Positions 1 to 6,083 of a DNA stretch of 6,083 nucleotides are shown here, piece by piece. The stretch covers positions 1-6,083 of the forward strand of contig CAYRJN010000219.1 of assembly GCA_964424545.1 (NCBI GenBank). The letters run 5' to 3'. The stretch is from JAUVIB01 sp964424545 (lineage in GTDB: Bacteria > Calditrichota > Calditrichia > Calditrichales > Calditrichaceae). Made by a program: the position numbers and the translations under genes. The number at the start of each line of letters is the position of its first letter. Within the stretch, counting starts at the first letter, position 1. The notes beneath the pieces were generated by a model. That model did not search any database. It was not told the origin of the DNA and saw nothing but the letters and a program-made list of their open reading frames with translations.

Positions 1-1796
1 CTTACATTAATTCTATATTTTCCGTCTCCCGGCGGATAAAATTCCGCAGAATACAAACCGCTACTGTCGTTTTCAACATCAATATTAAAGGTCTGTTTAT
101 TCCATGAAACATTCACTTCAACATTACCATCGCTTATGGGTTCAAAATCAGTATCGTACAGACTAATGTTTAAACGGATTTTTTCTCCTAAGCTGAATAC
201 ACGTTTACCGTTTTCGGGATCTACGGTTATTTGCTTTAATTTAGCGGCGTTAGAAGCCCAATACACAAAATTAGAGAGCATTTTTTGATATCCCGATGCA
301 ATATCCGCATATTGAGACAGGGTAAAATACCATCGCCAATAACCGTCGCCGTTTATATAGATGGAACGATAGGGGCCTTTTTTATACGCGCCGATTAAAG
401 ATATTTTTAACGCGCCGTTCATTCCGTCTAAAATACTTTTATACCCCTGTTTTGGATCGGTTATTTTATACAGAACCTTTACGGGGGGTAATTTTTGCCA
501 AAATTTATCATTCAAAACCAATTCCTTAAATAGAAGCATTAAGGGATCGGCGCTTTTTGCAACATTATACTCCAAAGGAGATGTTTTTTTAGGCGGCAAC
601 GTATATGGTAAGCATGATTTAAATTCATTTAATTTTATTAAATCCGTATTTTCGCCGGTCTTGATTATTACACCAGGATGATTTTTTATCAATAAATTAT
701 TCAGGCTTTTTAACCTTTGTGGACGCGTATATGGTCCGGGAAAATTGGAGAAGAATAATACATCCAAACTATCCAATAGTCGTTCGGACGAATTTTCGGA
801 CGTAATTTTATCTATAAATTTATATACATCAAATTCTTCCATCTGTGAAAGCAATAGATTAATAAATTTGCTATCATAATCAGGAATCCCGACAAATAAA
901 CCGATGCTTCTTTTTTTTCGTATAACCCTTTGGACAAAAGTTCTTTTATTGTTTTTTATGTTTTCTTCGTTTTGCAGCGTATCCATAATGACCGCAAAAC
1001 GAGCAAGCCCCGTTTTATGCGGCGTATAGTTAAAACCGATACTTTGTTCGCTTCCTGGCGGGATATCATCCGCCATTTTAGTTGCTAATAATTTTTTTCC
1101 GTTAAATAAACTTATTTTAATTTTTTTATCAATCTTACTGTTTTTATTTCCAATAAGGACTTCAATCGTCTCCTCTTTATTTAAGCGAGCAATTGGATTG
1201 TATCTGATATCGGCGATATAAATATCGGCACCGTTTGAAATTTTACCAACGCCAACCGTAATGACCGGGATGGGCGGATTGGAAAAGTTTCCAGTTTCCG
1301 TATTGTTTCCGTCTGAAATAATTAATATCTTTTCAAATTTATTTTTTTCAGCATTTTTAAAAATTGCGTTAAAATCTGTGCTGATACCGTTAGCCGTTAA
1401 GCTATCCTGTTCTAAAGGTTTGACGTTATTATTGAATGTAAACCAAAAAATATTTTTATCGGATAATTTATGCCTAATTAATGTAACAAATTGTTTTACT
1501 TGCTCAAAGTTTCCGTCATGATTCATCGAAAACGAGTTATCAACATATACCGCTGTTTTAGGCATAATCTCCTTTACAAAAGTTAGAGAAAGTTTTGGCG
1601 AAAATAATAAAAGGAAAAGAAGCGCAAAGGTTATAGAGCGTAATATAAGCAATAAATACTTAAGGCGATTTGATATTTCGGGAACGGTTTTTTTGTAAAA
1701 ATAATAAGAAATAACAATGGATACGGCGATTATTAGCAGAATGAAAATAAAGGGAATGTTCAAACTGATGTACTCTGGCAATTTTAACAACTTCAT
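1..1796 (-). CDS. Membrane-anchored VWA and glutamine-amidotransferase-like protein (3' end outside window)
   Basis: This frame has no stop for 598 codons and runs off the left edge, so only the N-terminal part is seen. Two hydrophobic helices (about residues 14-34 and 47-65) are followed by a von Willebrand A domain (about 80-185) with a complete MIDAS metal site: D86-x-S88-x-S90, T140 and D162 in ISDGNN. Next come a beta-rich, CARDB-like stretch (about 190-290), an alpha/beta segment starting KRSIGLFVG (about 295-500) that resembles a class I amidotransferase fold but shows no clear catalytic Cys, and a WRW motif near 487-489 often seen at the end of such modules. A second beta-sandwich starts near residue 515. 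The ATG at 1796 is the first start after an in-frame stop and lies 7 bases after tsaD; only a weak GTGAG precedes it. Proteins of this design in Bacteroidota-like bacteria are mostly uncharacterised; the domain parts probably face the periplasm. Domain calls are by eye; the coding call is firm. Confidence 0.88.
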   Translation of the reverse strand, partial: MKLLKLPEYISLNIPFIFILLIIAVSIVISYYFYKKTVPEISNRLKYLLLILRSITFALLFLLLFSPKLSLTFVKEIMPKTAVYVDNSFSMNHDGNFEQVKQFVTLIRHKLSDKNIFWFTFNNNVKPLEQDSLTANGISTDFNAIFKNAEKNKFEKILIISDGNNTETGNFSNPPIPVITVGVGKISNGADIYIADIRYNPIARLNKEETIEVLIGNKNSKIDKKIKISLFNGKKLLATKMADDIPPGSEQSIGFNYTPHKTGLARFAVIMDTLQNEENIKNNKRTFVQRVIRKKRSIGLFVGIPDYDSKFINLLLSQMEEFDVYKFIDKITSENSSERLLDSLDVLFFSNFPGPYTRPQRLKSLNNLLIKNHPGVIIKTGENTDLIKLNEFKSCLPYTLPPKKTSPLEYNVAKSADPLMLLFKELVLNDKFWQKLPPVKVLYKITDPKQGYKSILDGMNGALKISLIGAYKKGPYRSIYINGDGYWRWYFTLSQYADIASGYQKMLSNFVYWASNAAKLKQITVDPENGKRVFSLGEKIRLNISLYDTDFEPISDGNVEVNVSWNKQTFNIDVENDSSGLYSAEFYPPGDGKYRINV

Positions 1797-1803
1797 AATG
1801 CGC

Positions 1804-2811
1804 TCACTTTAAGGAAGCCAATTTCATGGAAGGAAAAGCATTTAATGATTGTTCCGAACTAACGCCTCGATTAAGATATTCCGATCCCACGCGGGCAATC
1901 ATGGCCGCATTATCCGTACAATAAACCATCTCCGGAATATATAATTTTTTCCCTTTAAGATCGCACGCTTTTTTCAACTCAGTCCGCAAATATGAGTTGG
2001 CAGCTACGCCTCCGGCAATTCCTATCCGCTCAACATTATATTTTTCAGCGGCTTTGATTGTTTTCTTAATTAATACATCAACAGCCGCCGCCTGATATGA
2101 TGCACAAATATCGGATAAATGCTCTCTAATGTACTCATTACTTTTATCTTGTAAAAAAACAAGCAATGATGTTTTTAAACCGCTGTAACTAAAATCATAT
2201 GTATCGTATTTTGATAAACCGTGTGGAAATTTATGGAAAAGCTTATCTCCCGCTTTGGCCAATCGATCAATAACCGGACCCGCCGGATAGCCGAGTCCAA
2301 GCATTTTACCGCCTTTGTCAAAAGCTTCGCCAACAGCGTCATCTTTTGTTTTTCCAATTATATTGTAAGTTAGATCGGTTTTCATCAAAACGATTTGCGT
2401 GTGTCCCCCGGAAACCACAAGAAAAATAATGGGGAATTTATACTCCTCTTGCGAAAGCAGCGTCCCGTAAAGATGGCCTTCAATATGATTAACGCCTATA
2501 AAGGGAACCTTTAAGGCCAGCGATAAACCTTTTATATAATTCAAACCGACCAGTAAAGCCCCCACCAGCCCTGGCCCGTTGGTAACGGCTAATCCGTCAA
2601 TATCAGAAAGGACTATTTTCGCTTTATTAATGGCTTCTTTTACAATAGGCCCGATAAAACGGATATGGGCGCGCGAGGCCAATTCGGGTACGACGCCGCC
2701 AAACTCGGAATGAATTAATTGAGAGGAAATAATATTGGATAAGACCCGATTATTTTTAATTACTGCGGCCGATGTTTCGTCGCAAGATGTTTCCACGCCA
2801 AGGATTATCAT
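1804..2811 (-). CDS. tsaD: tRNA N6-adenosine threonylcarbamoyltransferase TsaD
   Basis: TsaD (YgjD/Kae1/Gcp family, cytoplasmic) transfers the threonylcarbamoyl group from threonylcarbamoyl-AMP to A37 of ANN-decoding tRNAs, giving t6A. In bacteria it works with TsaB and TsaE after TsaC/Sua5; none of these is in the window. The 335-residue length is normal. Family signatures are intact: ETSCDET at 7-13, the metal-binding pair H109 and H113 in NHIEGH, SGGHT at 134-138, a GEAFDK segment at 161-166, GGVAANS at 267-273, and the third metal ligand D300 in CTDNAA. The ATG shares one base with the stop of the upstream YbbR gene (TAATG), and an AGAGG sits 11 bases before it, so translation is probably coupled to that gene. 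The start fits the family N-terminus, which begins just before the first beta strand. The gene looks complete and functional. Confidence 0.98.
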   Translation of the reverse strand: MIILGVETSCDETSAAVIKNNRVLSNIISSQLIHSEFGGVVPELASRAHIRFIGPIVKEAINKAKIVLSDIDGLAVTNGPGLVGALLVGLNYIKGLSLALKVPFIGVNHIEGHLYGTLLSQEEYKFPIIFLVVSGGHTQIVLMKTDLTYNIIGKTKDDAVGEAFDKGGKMLGLGYPAGPVIDRLAKAGDKLFHKFPHGLSKYDTYDFSYSGLKTSLLVFLQDKSNEYIREHLSDICASYQAAAVDVLIKKTIKAAEKYNVERIGIAGGVAANSYLRTELKKACDLKGKKLYIPEMVYCTDNAAMIARVGSEYLNRGVSSEQSLNAFPSMKLASLK

Positions 2812-3755
2812 TACTCTGTTTTCCTCTTAAGATTTAATCGAAATTCCTCCGGACTCACTTCCACCAAATCAACATTTTGCGGCAATTGAATTTGTACGGT
2901 GTATTTTATTTCTCCATGCTTATAATAAGCTGCATAATTAAAAATGGCCGCAATTTCTATCGGCTTTAGTTTGGCGATTCGGCTTTCTGCGCCTTTAACG
3001 CGCACCGAAATATTTTTGGGCGTTGCCGTAGCCTCAAACCCGTAAGGTACGCCGACAATCTGGATCGGAACATTATAGAAAGAGCGCTCCACCAGCCTTT
3101 CGATATTGAATTTTACGTTTGTTTTGTTTGGGGATATTTCTACAACTTCTTTTTTGGGAGGAAGTAGGCGGACATCTATATCAAAAGGATACTTTACATC
3201 TTTCTCAACGATAGAATCGCTGTAAATATAGCGGGTATTGGCCACCACAGATTGCGGGCCCGATACCCAAATAGAGTCATTTTGTTTTTTTAGGCCGGAT
3301 AATATATAGCCGGGAAGCGGCTTTATATCATATTTAATTTTAACGGGAATCCTTTTTGATAAAAATTTATCTATTTTAATATTCAATTTTTTGGGGTGCA
3401 ATATTTCGAGTACCTTAATATTTAATTCCGCCGGAAAATTAAATTGAGAAATATACTCTGCCAAATTTATAGTCGCCGATTTTTTAAAATCAGGCAATTC
3501 AAGATTAAGACTGTTTCGATAAAAACGAACGGCAATCAGGGAACGGCCTTTTGCCTGAACCTTAACCTGAACTTTATCGGGTATCGGTTCAAGTAGCACC
3601 ATATCCGGCGCCAGACTTTTTAATTTTAAATCAGCGTTCAGATTAATCGTATATTCCTGATCCGTTTTAACCACAAACCACAGAACAACCGAAAATATAA
3701 AGGAAACCGATATCGGTTTATAGTTTTGAATAATATAAAGCAATGCATTTCGCAT
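2811..3755 (-). CDS. YbbR-repeat (CdaR-like) single-pass membrane protein
   Basis: This 314-residue protein has a short cytoplasmic N-terminus, one hydrophobic helix (about residues 14-30, ending LWFVVKT) and a long extracytoplasmic part. That part reads as three beta-rich YbbR-type repeats, roughly 35-128, 129-220 and 221-311. Each has a central 'v.v.G....i' segment (KVQVKVQAKG, SIWVSG, ISVRVKG) and ends with a 'P..l/v/f..k/n.' strand (HPKKLNIKI, SPNKTNVKF, SPEEFRLNL). The YbbR family includes CdaR, which regulates the membrane c-di-AMP synthase CdaA in Firmicutes. There, cdaA is normally next door, but none is visible here, so I do not assign the symbol. The start lies 4 bases after the stop of the SAM hydrolase gene with no Shine-Dalgarno match, and the stop overlaps the tsaD start. 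Family assignment is good; the molecular role is unknown. Confidence 0.88.
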   Translation of the reverse strand: MRNALLYIIQNYKPISVSFIFSVVLWFVVKTDQEYTINLNADLKLKSLAPDMVLLEPIPDKVQVKVQAKGRSLIAVRFYRNSLNLELPDFKKSATINLAEYISQFNFPAELNIKVLEILHPKKLNIKIDKFLSKRIPVKIKYDIKPLPGYILSGLKKQNDSIWVSGPQSVVANTRYIYSDSIVEKDVKYPFDIDVRLLPPKKEVVEISPNKTNVKFNIERLVERSFYNVPIQIVGVPYGFEATATPKNISVRVKGAESRIAKLKPIEIAAIFNYAAYYKHGEIKYTVQIQLPQNVDLVEVSPEEFRLNLKRKTE

Positions 3756-3759
3756 ATTA

Positions 3760-4545
3760 TTATTTCAGTTTGATATGAATTGTATCACTGATTTTATTAA
3801 ATTGTATCAATTCCACTGCGGAAGCGCGATTTGCGCTAATTTCCAAAAATCCCAGACTATTCCATAAAAGGAGCAAACGACCTCTTTTATTTTCGTCATA
3901 AAACGAGCGAATTGTATTTAATTTTATCCCTTTTACCGTTACTTCTTCAATATTTCTATCCGACGCAAGCAAATCATTTTTCGACAGTGGCGTTATGATA
4001 TTTCCGAAACGATCTACTGTTAAAGCCTTTGCCGCTATTACTCTATTTTTTTTATCAATACTATATAAACTTGACGGTATATTGAATTTTTTTATTTCGT
4101 CGGCAAACATATTTATATCCAAACCGGCGGCTATTTTTGCCGCAGCCGGCGCAAAAAGATCACGGCCATGAAACGTTGCGCTGTATTTTACGGCATCATC
4201 CATCAAAATTTCATAGACGCTGCATTTTTCAAAATACAATATAAGTTTAAAAAGACCATTATGCGGACCTATAAAATAATATTTATCGGTTTTTATAATA
4301 ATTCCTTTACGTCCGCTTCCAACGCCCGGGTCAACAACGGCCAAATGAACCGTTCCCGTCGGGAATGACGAATAATAGCTATACAAACAATATGCGGCTT
4401 CGTTAACATCAAACGGAGCGATATCATGCGATATATCAATAATATCCGCTTCAGGCAACGCTGCTTTTATTACGCCTTTCATACTTCCTGCGTAGCCGTC
4501 TTTTGTCCCAAAATCGGATAGCAGAGTGATTATTTTCCTTCTCAT
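3760..4545 (-). CDS. SAM hydroxide adenosyltransferase (SAM hydrolase, DUF62 family)
   Basis: The family splits S-adenosyl-L-methionine with water or hydroxide into adenosine and L-methionine and is related to the bacterial fluorinase and chlorinase. The 261-residue length is typical. Visible features are the N-terminal LLSDFGTKDGY (8-18; D11 likely at the ribose site), ISHDI (38-42), VVDPGVGS (70-77), PHNGLF (94-99), FHGRDLFAP (125-133) and the start of the C-terminal beta domain at VDRFGNIITP (177-186). The hydroxide-activating triad Asp-Arg-His is present as D72, R79 and H126, which favours hydrolase over halogenase. No signal peptide or membrane segment is seen. The ATG is the only reasonable start, though no ribosome binding site precedes it. 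The gene follows mutM by 71 bases, and a candidate promoter lies in that gap; the YbbR gene starts 4 bases after its stop. The physiological role of these hydrolases is unsettled. Confidence 0.95.
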   Translation of the reverse strand: MRRKIITLLSDFGTKDGYAGSMKGVIKAALPEADIIDISHDIAPFDVNEAAYCLYSYYSSFPTGTVHLAVVDPGVGSGRKGIIIKTDKYYFIGPHNGLFKLILYFEKCSVYEILMDDAVKYSATFHGRDLFAPAAAKIAAGLDINMFADEIKKFNIPSSLYSIDKKNRVIAAKALTVDRFGNIITPLSKNDLLASDRNIEEVTVKGIKLNTIRSFYDENKRGRLLLLWNSLGFLEISANRASAVELIQFNKISDTIHIKLK

Positions 4546-4580
4546 TGCGGTACGCGTATTTTCATATTGTCATTTTGTTA

Positions 4581-4609
4581 AATATAGTAAAAATAGATAT
4601 ATAGAACAA
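4581..4609 (-). promoter_or_regulatory. Candidate housekeeping-type promoter before the SAM hydrolase gene
   Basis: On the minus strand TTGTTC (4609-4604) is followed after exactly 17 bases by TATATT (4586-4581), a 3/6 and a 5/6 match to the -35 and -10 consensus. A transcript would start near 4574, about 30 bases before the ATG at 4545. The region is very AT-rich, so chance matches are likely. The main support is position: this is the largest gap inside the cluster. It could drive the four downstream genes independently of mutM. Confidence 0.33.
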
Positions 4610-4616
4610 GTTCGGA

Positions 4617-5420
4617 CTAAAATGTTTTTTGACACACATTACAATAGTGCGTACCTCGTCCTGCATACCATATTCGTTTTATGGGTGCACCGCATTTGAA
4701 ACAAGGCAATCCGCCGCGTTGATATACTTTCAAAAAGTTTTGATTGGAACCGAAATTTCCAAATGCATCGCGATAATCCGAAATGGTTGTACCCATATTT
4801 ATAATGGCAAATTCGAGAATTTCTTTAATAACCTCCAATAACGCATGCGCTTTTTCCCGCCTAATATTTGCGCTGATTGTAAAGGGCGTTATGCCGGCTC
4901 TGAATAAGCATTCGTCCACATAAATATTACCCAATCCCGAGATATATTCTTGAGATAATAAAAATGCTTTTATGTTTCTTTTGCTTTTGTGTAGCAAGCC
5001 GTAAAACAAGTTGGGTGTCAGACGGCTGTCCAAGGCGTCTATTCCCACCCTGCTTAGAATATTCTCCGGTCTATCTGTATGATAGATACGTCCGAATTTT
5101 CGTATATCATTAAAAACAAGTTGACTATTATCATCGAAAACAAAGATAACACGATCGTGTTTCTTTTTATTTCCCATACTATCGCTTATCAATAAGTTAC
5201 CTGTCATTCGTAAGTGGATTATAAGAAAAGATTGCGATAATGAAAAAATGATATACTTACCTTTACGCGTTATATTATTTATTGTAAGCCCGTTCAGTTT
5301 ATGTTCGCTATCGGAGACAAAAGTTTTATTCCAGAATACGGAATAGCTTATTATTGTCTTAAATAATATCTCTTTTTGCAACTCTCTTATAACTGTTTCA
5401 ACTTCCGGAAGCTCCGGCAT
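4617..5420 (-). CDS. mutM: Formamidopyrimidine-DNA glycosylase (Fpg/MutM)
   Basis: Fpg/MutM removes 8-oxoguanine and formamidopyrimidines from DNA and nicks the resulting abasic site. The protein begins MPELPEVET; after removal of Met, the N-terminal proline is the Schiff-base nucleophile. The frame also has ATGs at 5429 and 5426 giving MMLMPELPE, but only the ATG at 5420 exposes Pro2 correctly, so I chose it. A GGGA eight bases upstream fits this start. From this start the protein has 267 residues: E3, K55 (in RKGKY), the HLRMTG loop with M72, R107 and F109 in IRKFG (lesion-void residues), the helix-two-turn-helix segment around GLGNIYVDE (162-170), and a zinc finger C240, C243, C260, C263 with R255 in the loop. 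All key residues are intact. The gene follows the 123-residue ORF with 5 bases between, so the two are probably co-transcribed. Confidence 0.97.
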   Translation of the reverse strand: MPELPEVETVIRELQKEILFKTIISYSVFWNKTFVSDSEHKLNGLTINNITRKGKYIIFSLSQSFLIIHLRMTGNLLISDSMGNKKKHDRVIFVFDDNSQLVFNDIRKFGRIYHTDRPENILSRVGIDALDSRLTPNLFYGLLHKSKRNIKAFLLSQEYISGLGNIYVDECLFRAGITPFTISANIRREKAHALLEVIKEILEFAIINMGTTISDYRDAFGNFGSNQNFLKVYQRGGLPCFKCGAPIKRIWYAGRGTHYCNVCQKTF

Positions 5421-5425
5421 AAGCA

Positions 5426-5797
5426 TCATCCCAAATTATTCAGTTCCAAGACAATATGATTAAATATTTCCTGCGATTCGCCTTCAGCCATAACGCCGTT
5501 AATTAAATTTTTTACATTTTGAACAATTTTTTTATCGAAATCGAAATGATAACGATAAAAGGAAGCCTGATAATTTTTAAACCCTCCGGTGGCGGGATCA
5601 ATCTTCCCCGTCTTCAGCCCTTTATCGATGTTCCACTCAATTAACGCTTCATCTTTCCAAAACTGAAATTTAACTATTTGCCTGTCCTTGTTTACCCAAA
5701 TCAATAAATCGCAACCGCTTTTATCGTCGCGGAACCATCTTTTTCTTAAATCGTTATCGTCATTTTTTATATATTGGGGATCAATTTCGGTAAACAT
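5426..5797 (-). CDS. Conserved-looking protein of unknown function, 123 residues
   Basis: I cannot name this protein. It is soluble-looking, with no signal peptide or membrane helix, and rich in aromatic and charged residues. The first part has KRWFRDD (19-25), then DLLIWVNKD and IVKFQFWKDE, which look like successive beta strands. The middle carries DPATGGF (about 67-73), and the C-terminus (from about 90) looks helical. The RWF...DLxxW...FQ pattern resembles, from memory, small uncharacterised proteins of Proteobacteria with a 'RWF..D.FDL.VW' core; this is a weak recollection, not a search result. The ATG at 5797 is preceded by no clear ribosome binding site. The stop TGA overlaps the ATGs in front of mutM, 5 bases before the preferred mutM start, so co-transcription and coupling with mutM are likely. 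Coding use fits the neighbours, and the adjoining intact mutM supports a real gene. Confidence 0.75.
   Translation of the reverse strand: MFTEIDPQYIKNDDNDLRKRWFRDDKSGCDLLIWVNKDRQIVKFQFWKDEALIEWNIDKGLKTGKIDPATGGFKNYQASFYRYHFDFDKKIVQNVKNLINGVMAEGESQEIFNHIVLELNNLG
5429..5432 (-). promoter_or_regulatory. Weak Shine-Dalgarno that supports the mutM start at 5420
   Basis: GGGA on the minus strand ends 8 bases before the ATG at 5420, a normal spacing. Its last base is the first base of the alternative ATG at 5429, and it lies only 2 bases before the one at 5426, so it cannot serve either of those. This agrees with the requirement that Pro directly follow the initiator Met in Fpg. The match is short. 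Confidence 0.4.
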
Positions 5798-5954
5798 AAA
5801 ACCAACCCAAAATTATCGTACCATCGTCCTTTAATATCGTAATATCAAAAAGATAACATTACTAACCATTATTGCACATAAGGAAAAAAAACCCATTCAT
5901 CGAAAAAACTATAGGATATCTCTTTTCCGCTCAATGGAATTTGCCGATTCCGAA
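5798..5954. other. Non-coding gap before the 123-residue gene
   Basis: This AT-rich stretch has no supportable reading frame. Its right half holds the weak hairpins and T run described separately. Its left half should contain the promoter of the 123-residue gene and mutM, but I find no -35/-10 pair with good spacing. A TAATTTTG (5813-5806) matches the Bacteroidota-type -7 box TAnnTTTG, but no matching upstream box sits at the expected distance. Confidence 0.5.
5884..5951 (-). terminator. Possible weak terminator or hairpin region after the right-edge frame
   Basis: Reading leftward, a perfect 5-bp hairpin GGAAT/ATTCC with a 6-base loop (5951-5936) comes just after the stop at 5955. Further on, CCATT (5937-5933) can pair with AATGG (5897-5893), enclosing a second A/U-rich stem (5927-5921 with 5908-5902), and a run of eight T follows (5891-5884). 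The first hairpin and the CCATT stem share two bases and so exclude each other. The stems are short and AT-rich, so termination is only a possibility, suggested mainly by the T run before a new gene. Confidence 0.22.
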
Positions 5955-6083
5955 TTATCTCGACAATAACAAATTGGCAGCTTTTATTATTAGATTTACT
6001 AAACGGTGATTGTGTTTTGATTTAAAGACAACCCAATAATATTTTTCGATTGCAGTATACAAAAAAGAAGCTGTATTTTTTTT
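5955..6083 (-). CDS. Possible C-terminal tail of an unidentified gene cut by the window edge
   Basis: From the right edge one minus-strand frame stays open for 42 codons to a TAA at 5957-5955, while the other two minus frames stop earlier. The peptide includes EKYYWVVFKSKHNH and ends NLLLSR, a protein-like mix with aromatic and basic residues. Same strand and a 157-base gap to the next gene fit a genuine upstream gene. In DNA this AT-rich a 42-codon open stretch can still occur by chance, and I recognise no family. Confidence 0.38.
   Translation of the reverse strand, partial: KKNTASFLYTAIEKYYWVVFKSKHNHRLVNLIIKAANLLLSR

Noticed and set aside
1261..1521. Plus-strand open frame of 86 codons
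   Set aside because: It lies entirely opposite the VWA/amidotransferase-like gene, which has recognisable motifs in the other strand; it is an antisense shadow with no family resemblance.
2175..2357. Minus-strand frame of 60 codons inside tsaD
   Set aside because: It is an out-of-frame shadow of tsaD, whose conserved motifs cover the same bases.
4168..4368. Plus-strand frame of 66 codons
   Set aside because: It is antisense to the core of the SAM hydrolase gene, including its triad codons; no independent support.
3760..4545. Fluorinase or chlorinase activity for the SAM hydroxide adenosyltransferase homologue
   Set aside because: The Asp-Arg-His triad typical of the hydrolases is complete, and the length and neighbours give no sign of a halometabolite pathway.
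4629..4841. Plus-strand frame of 70 codons
   Set aside because: It is antisense to the zinc-finger end of mutM, and the sequence constraint there is explained by mutM.
5806..5850. Promoter for the 123-residue gene: TTGATA, TACGAT and TAATTTTG elements
   Set aside because: The possible -35 and -10 elements are 22 or more bases apart, and the Bacteroidota-type box has no partner at the right distance; in such AT-rich DNA these are expected by chance.
6061..6083. A-rich and T-rich flanks around AGCT at the right edge as a terminator
   Set aside because: The arms pair poorly, have no GC-rich stem, and fall inside a frame that looks coding.
1..6083. Mobile element, CRISPR array, defence module, tRNA or other RNA gene
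   Set aside because: No transposase or integrase motifs, no spaced direct repeats and no tRNA-like clover-leaf were seen; the genes present are ordinary chromosomal families.

Overview
The window is an AT-rich bacterial chromosomal segment, and every gene I can support lies on the minus strand, so it reads from right to left. The content suggests a Gram-negative bacterium, possibly of the Bacteroidota/FCB assemblage (Ignavibacteria, Calditrichota or related candidate phyla). This placement is inference: it rests on the large VWA plus amidotransferase-like membrane protein, the mix of housekeeping genes, and the near absence of Shine-Dalgarno sequences before the start codons. No rRNA, tRNA or other taxonomic marker is present to fix it.

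Layout in transcription order. At the right edge (6083-5955) is a short open frame that may be the tail of another minus-strand gene. It is followed by a non-coding gap with weak hairpins and a run of eight T, possibly a terminator. Next comes a 123-residue protein of unknown function (5797-5426), followed at once by mutM/fpg (5420-4617), the formamidopyrimidine-DNA glycosylase of oxidative base repair. A 71-base gap holds a plausible promoter. It leads into a tight four-gene cluster: a SAM hydroxide adenosyltransferase (SAM hydrolase, former DUF62; 4545-3760), a single-pass YbbR-repeat protein (3755-2811), tsaD for tRNA t6A37 synthesis (2811-1804), and a large two-helix membrane protein with a VWA and a glutamine-amidotransferase-like domain. 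That last gene starts at 1796 and runs off the left edge.

Spacings of 4 bases, a 1-base stop/start overlap (TAATG) and 7 bases indicate that the last four genes are one transcription unit with translational coupling. The first two genes are equally close (5 bases from stop to the preferred mutM start). I see no shared pathway across the cluster. It combines genome and tRNA maintenance (mutM, tsaD), SAM turnover and two envelope-anchored proteins, and looks like a housekeeping operon rather than a dedicated new system. I found no mobile element, CRISPR array, RNA gene or defence module. The least understood parts are the 123-residue protein, the physiological role of the SAM hydrolase, and the partial VWA/amidotransferase-like protein.
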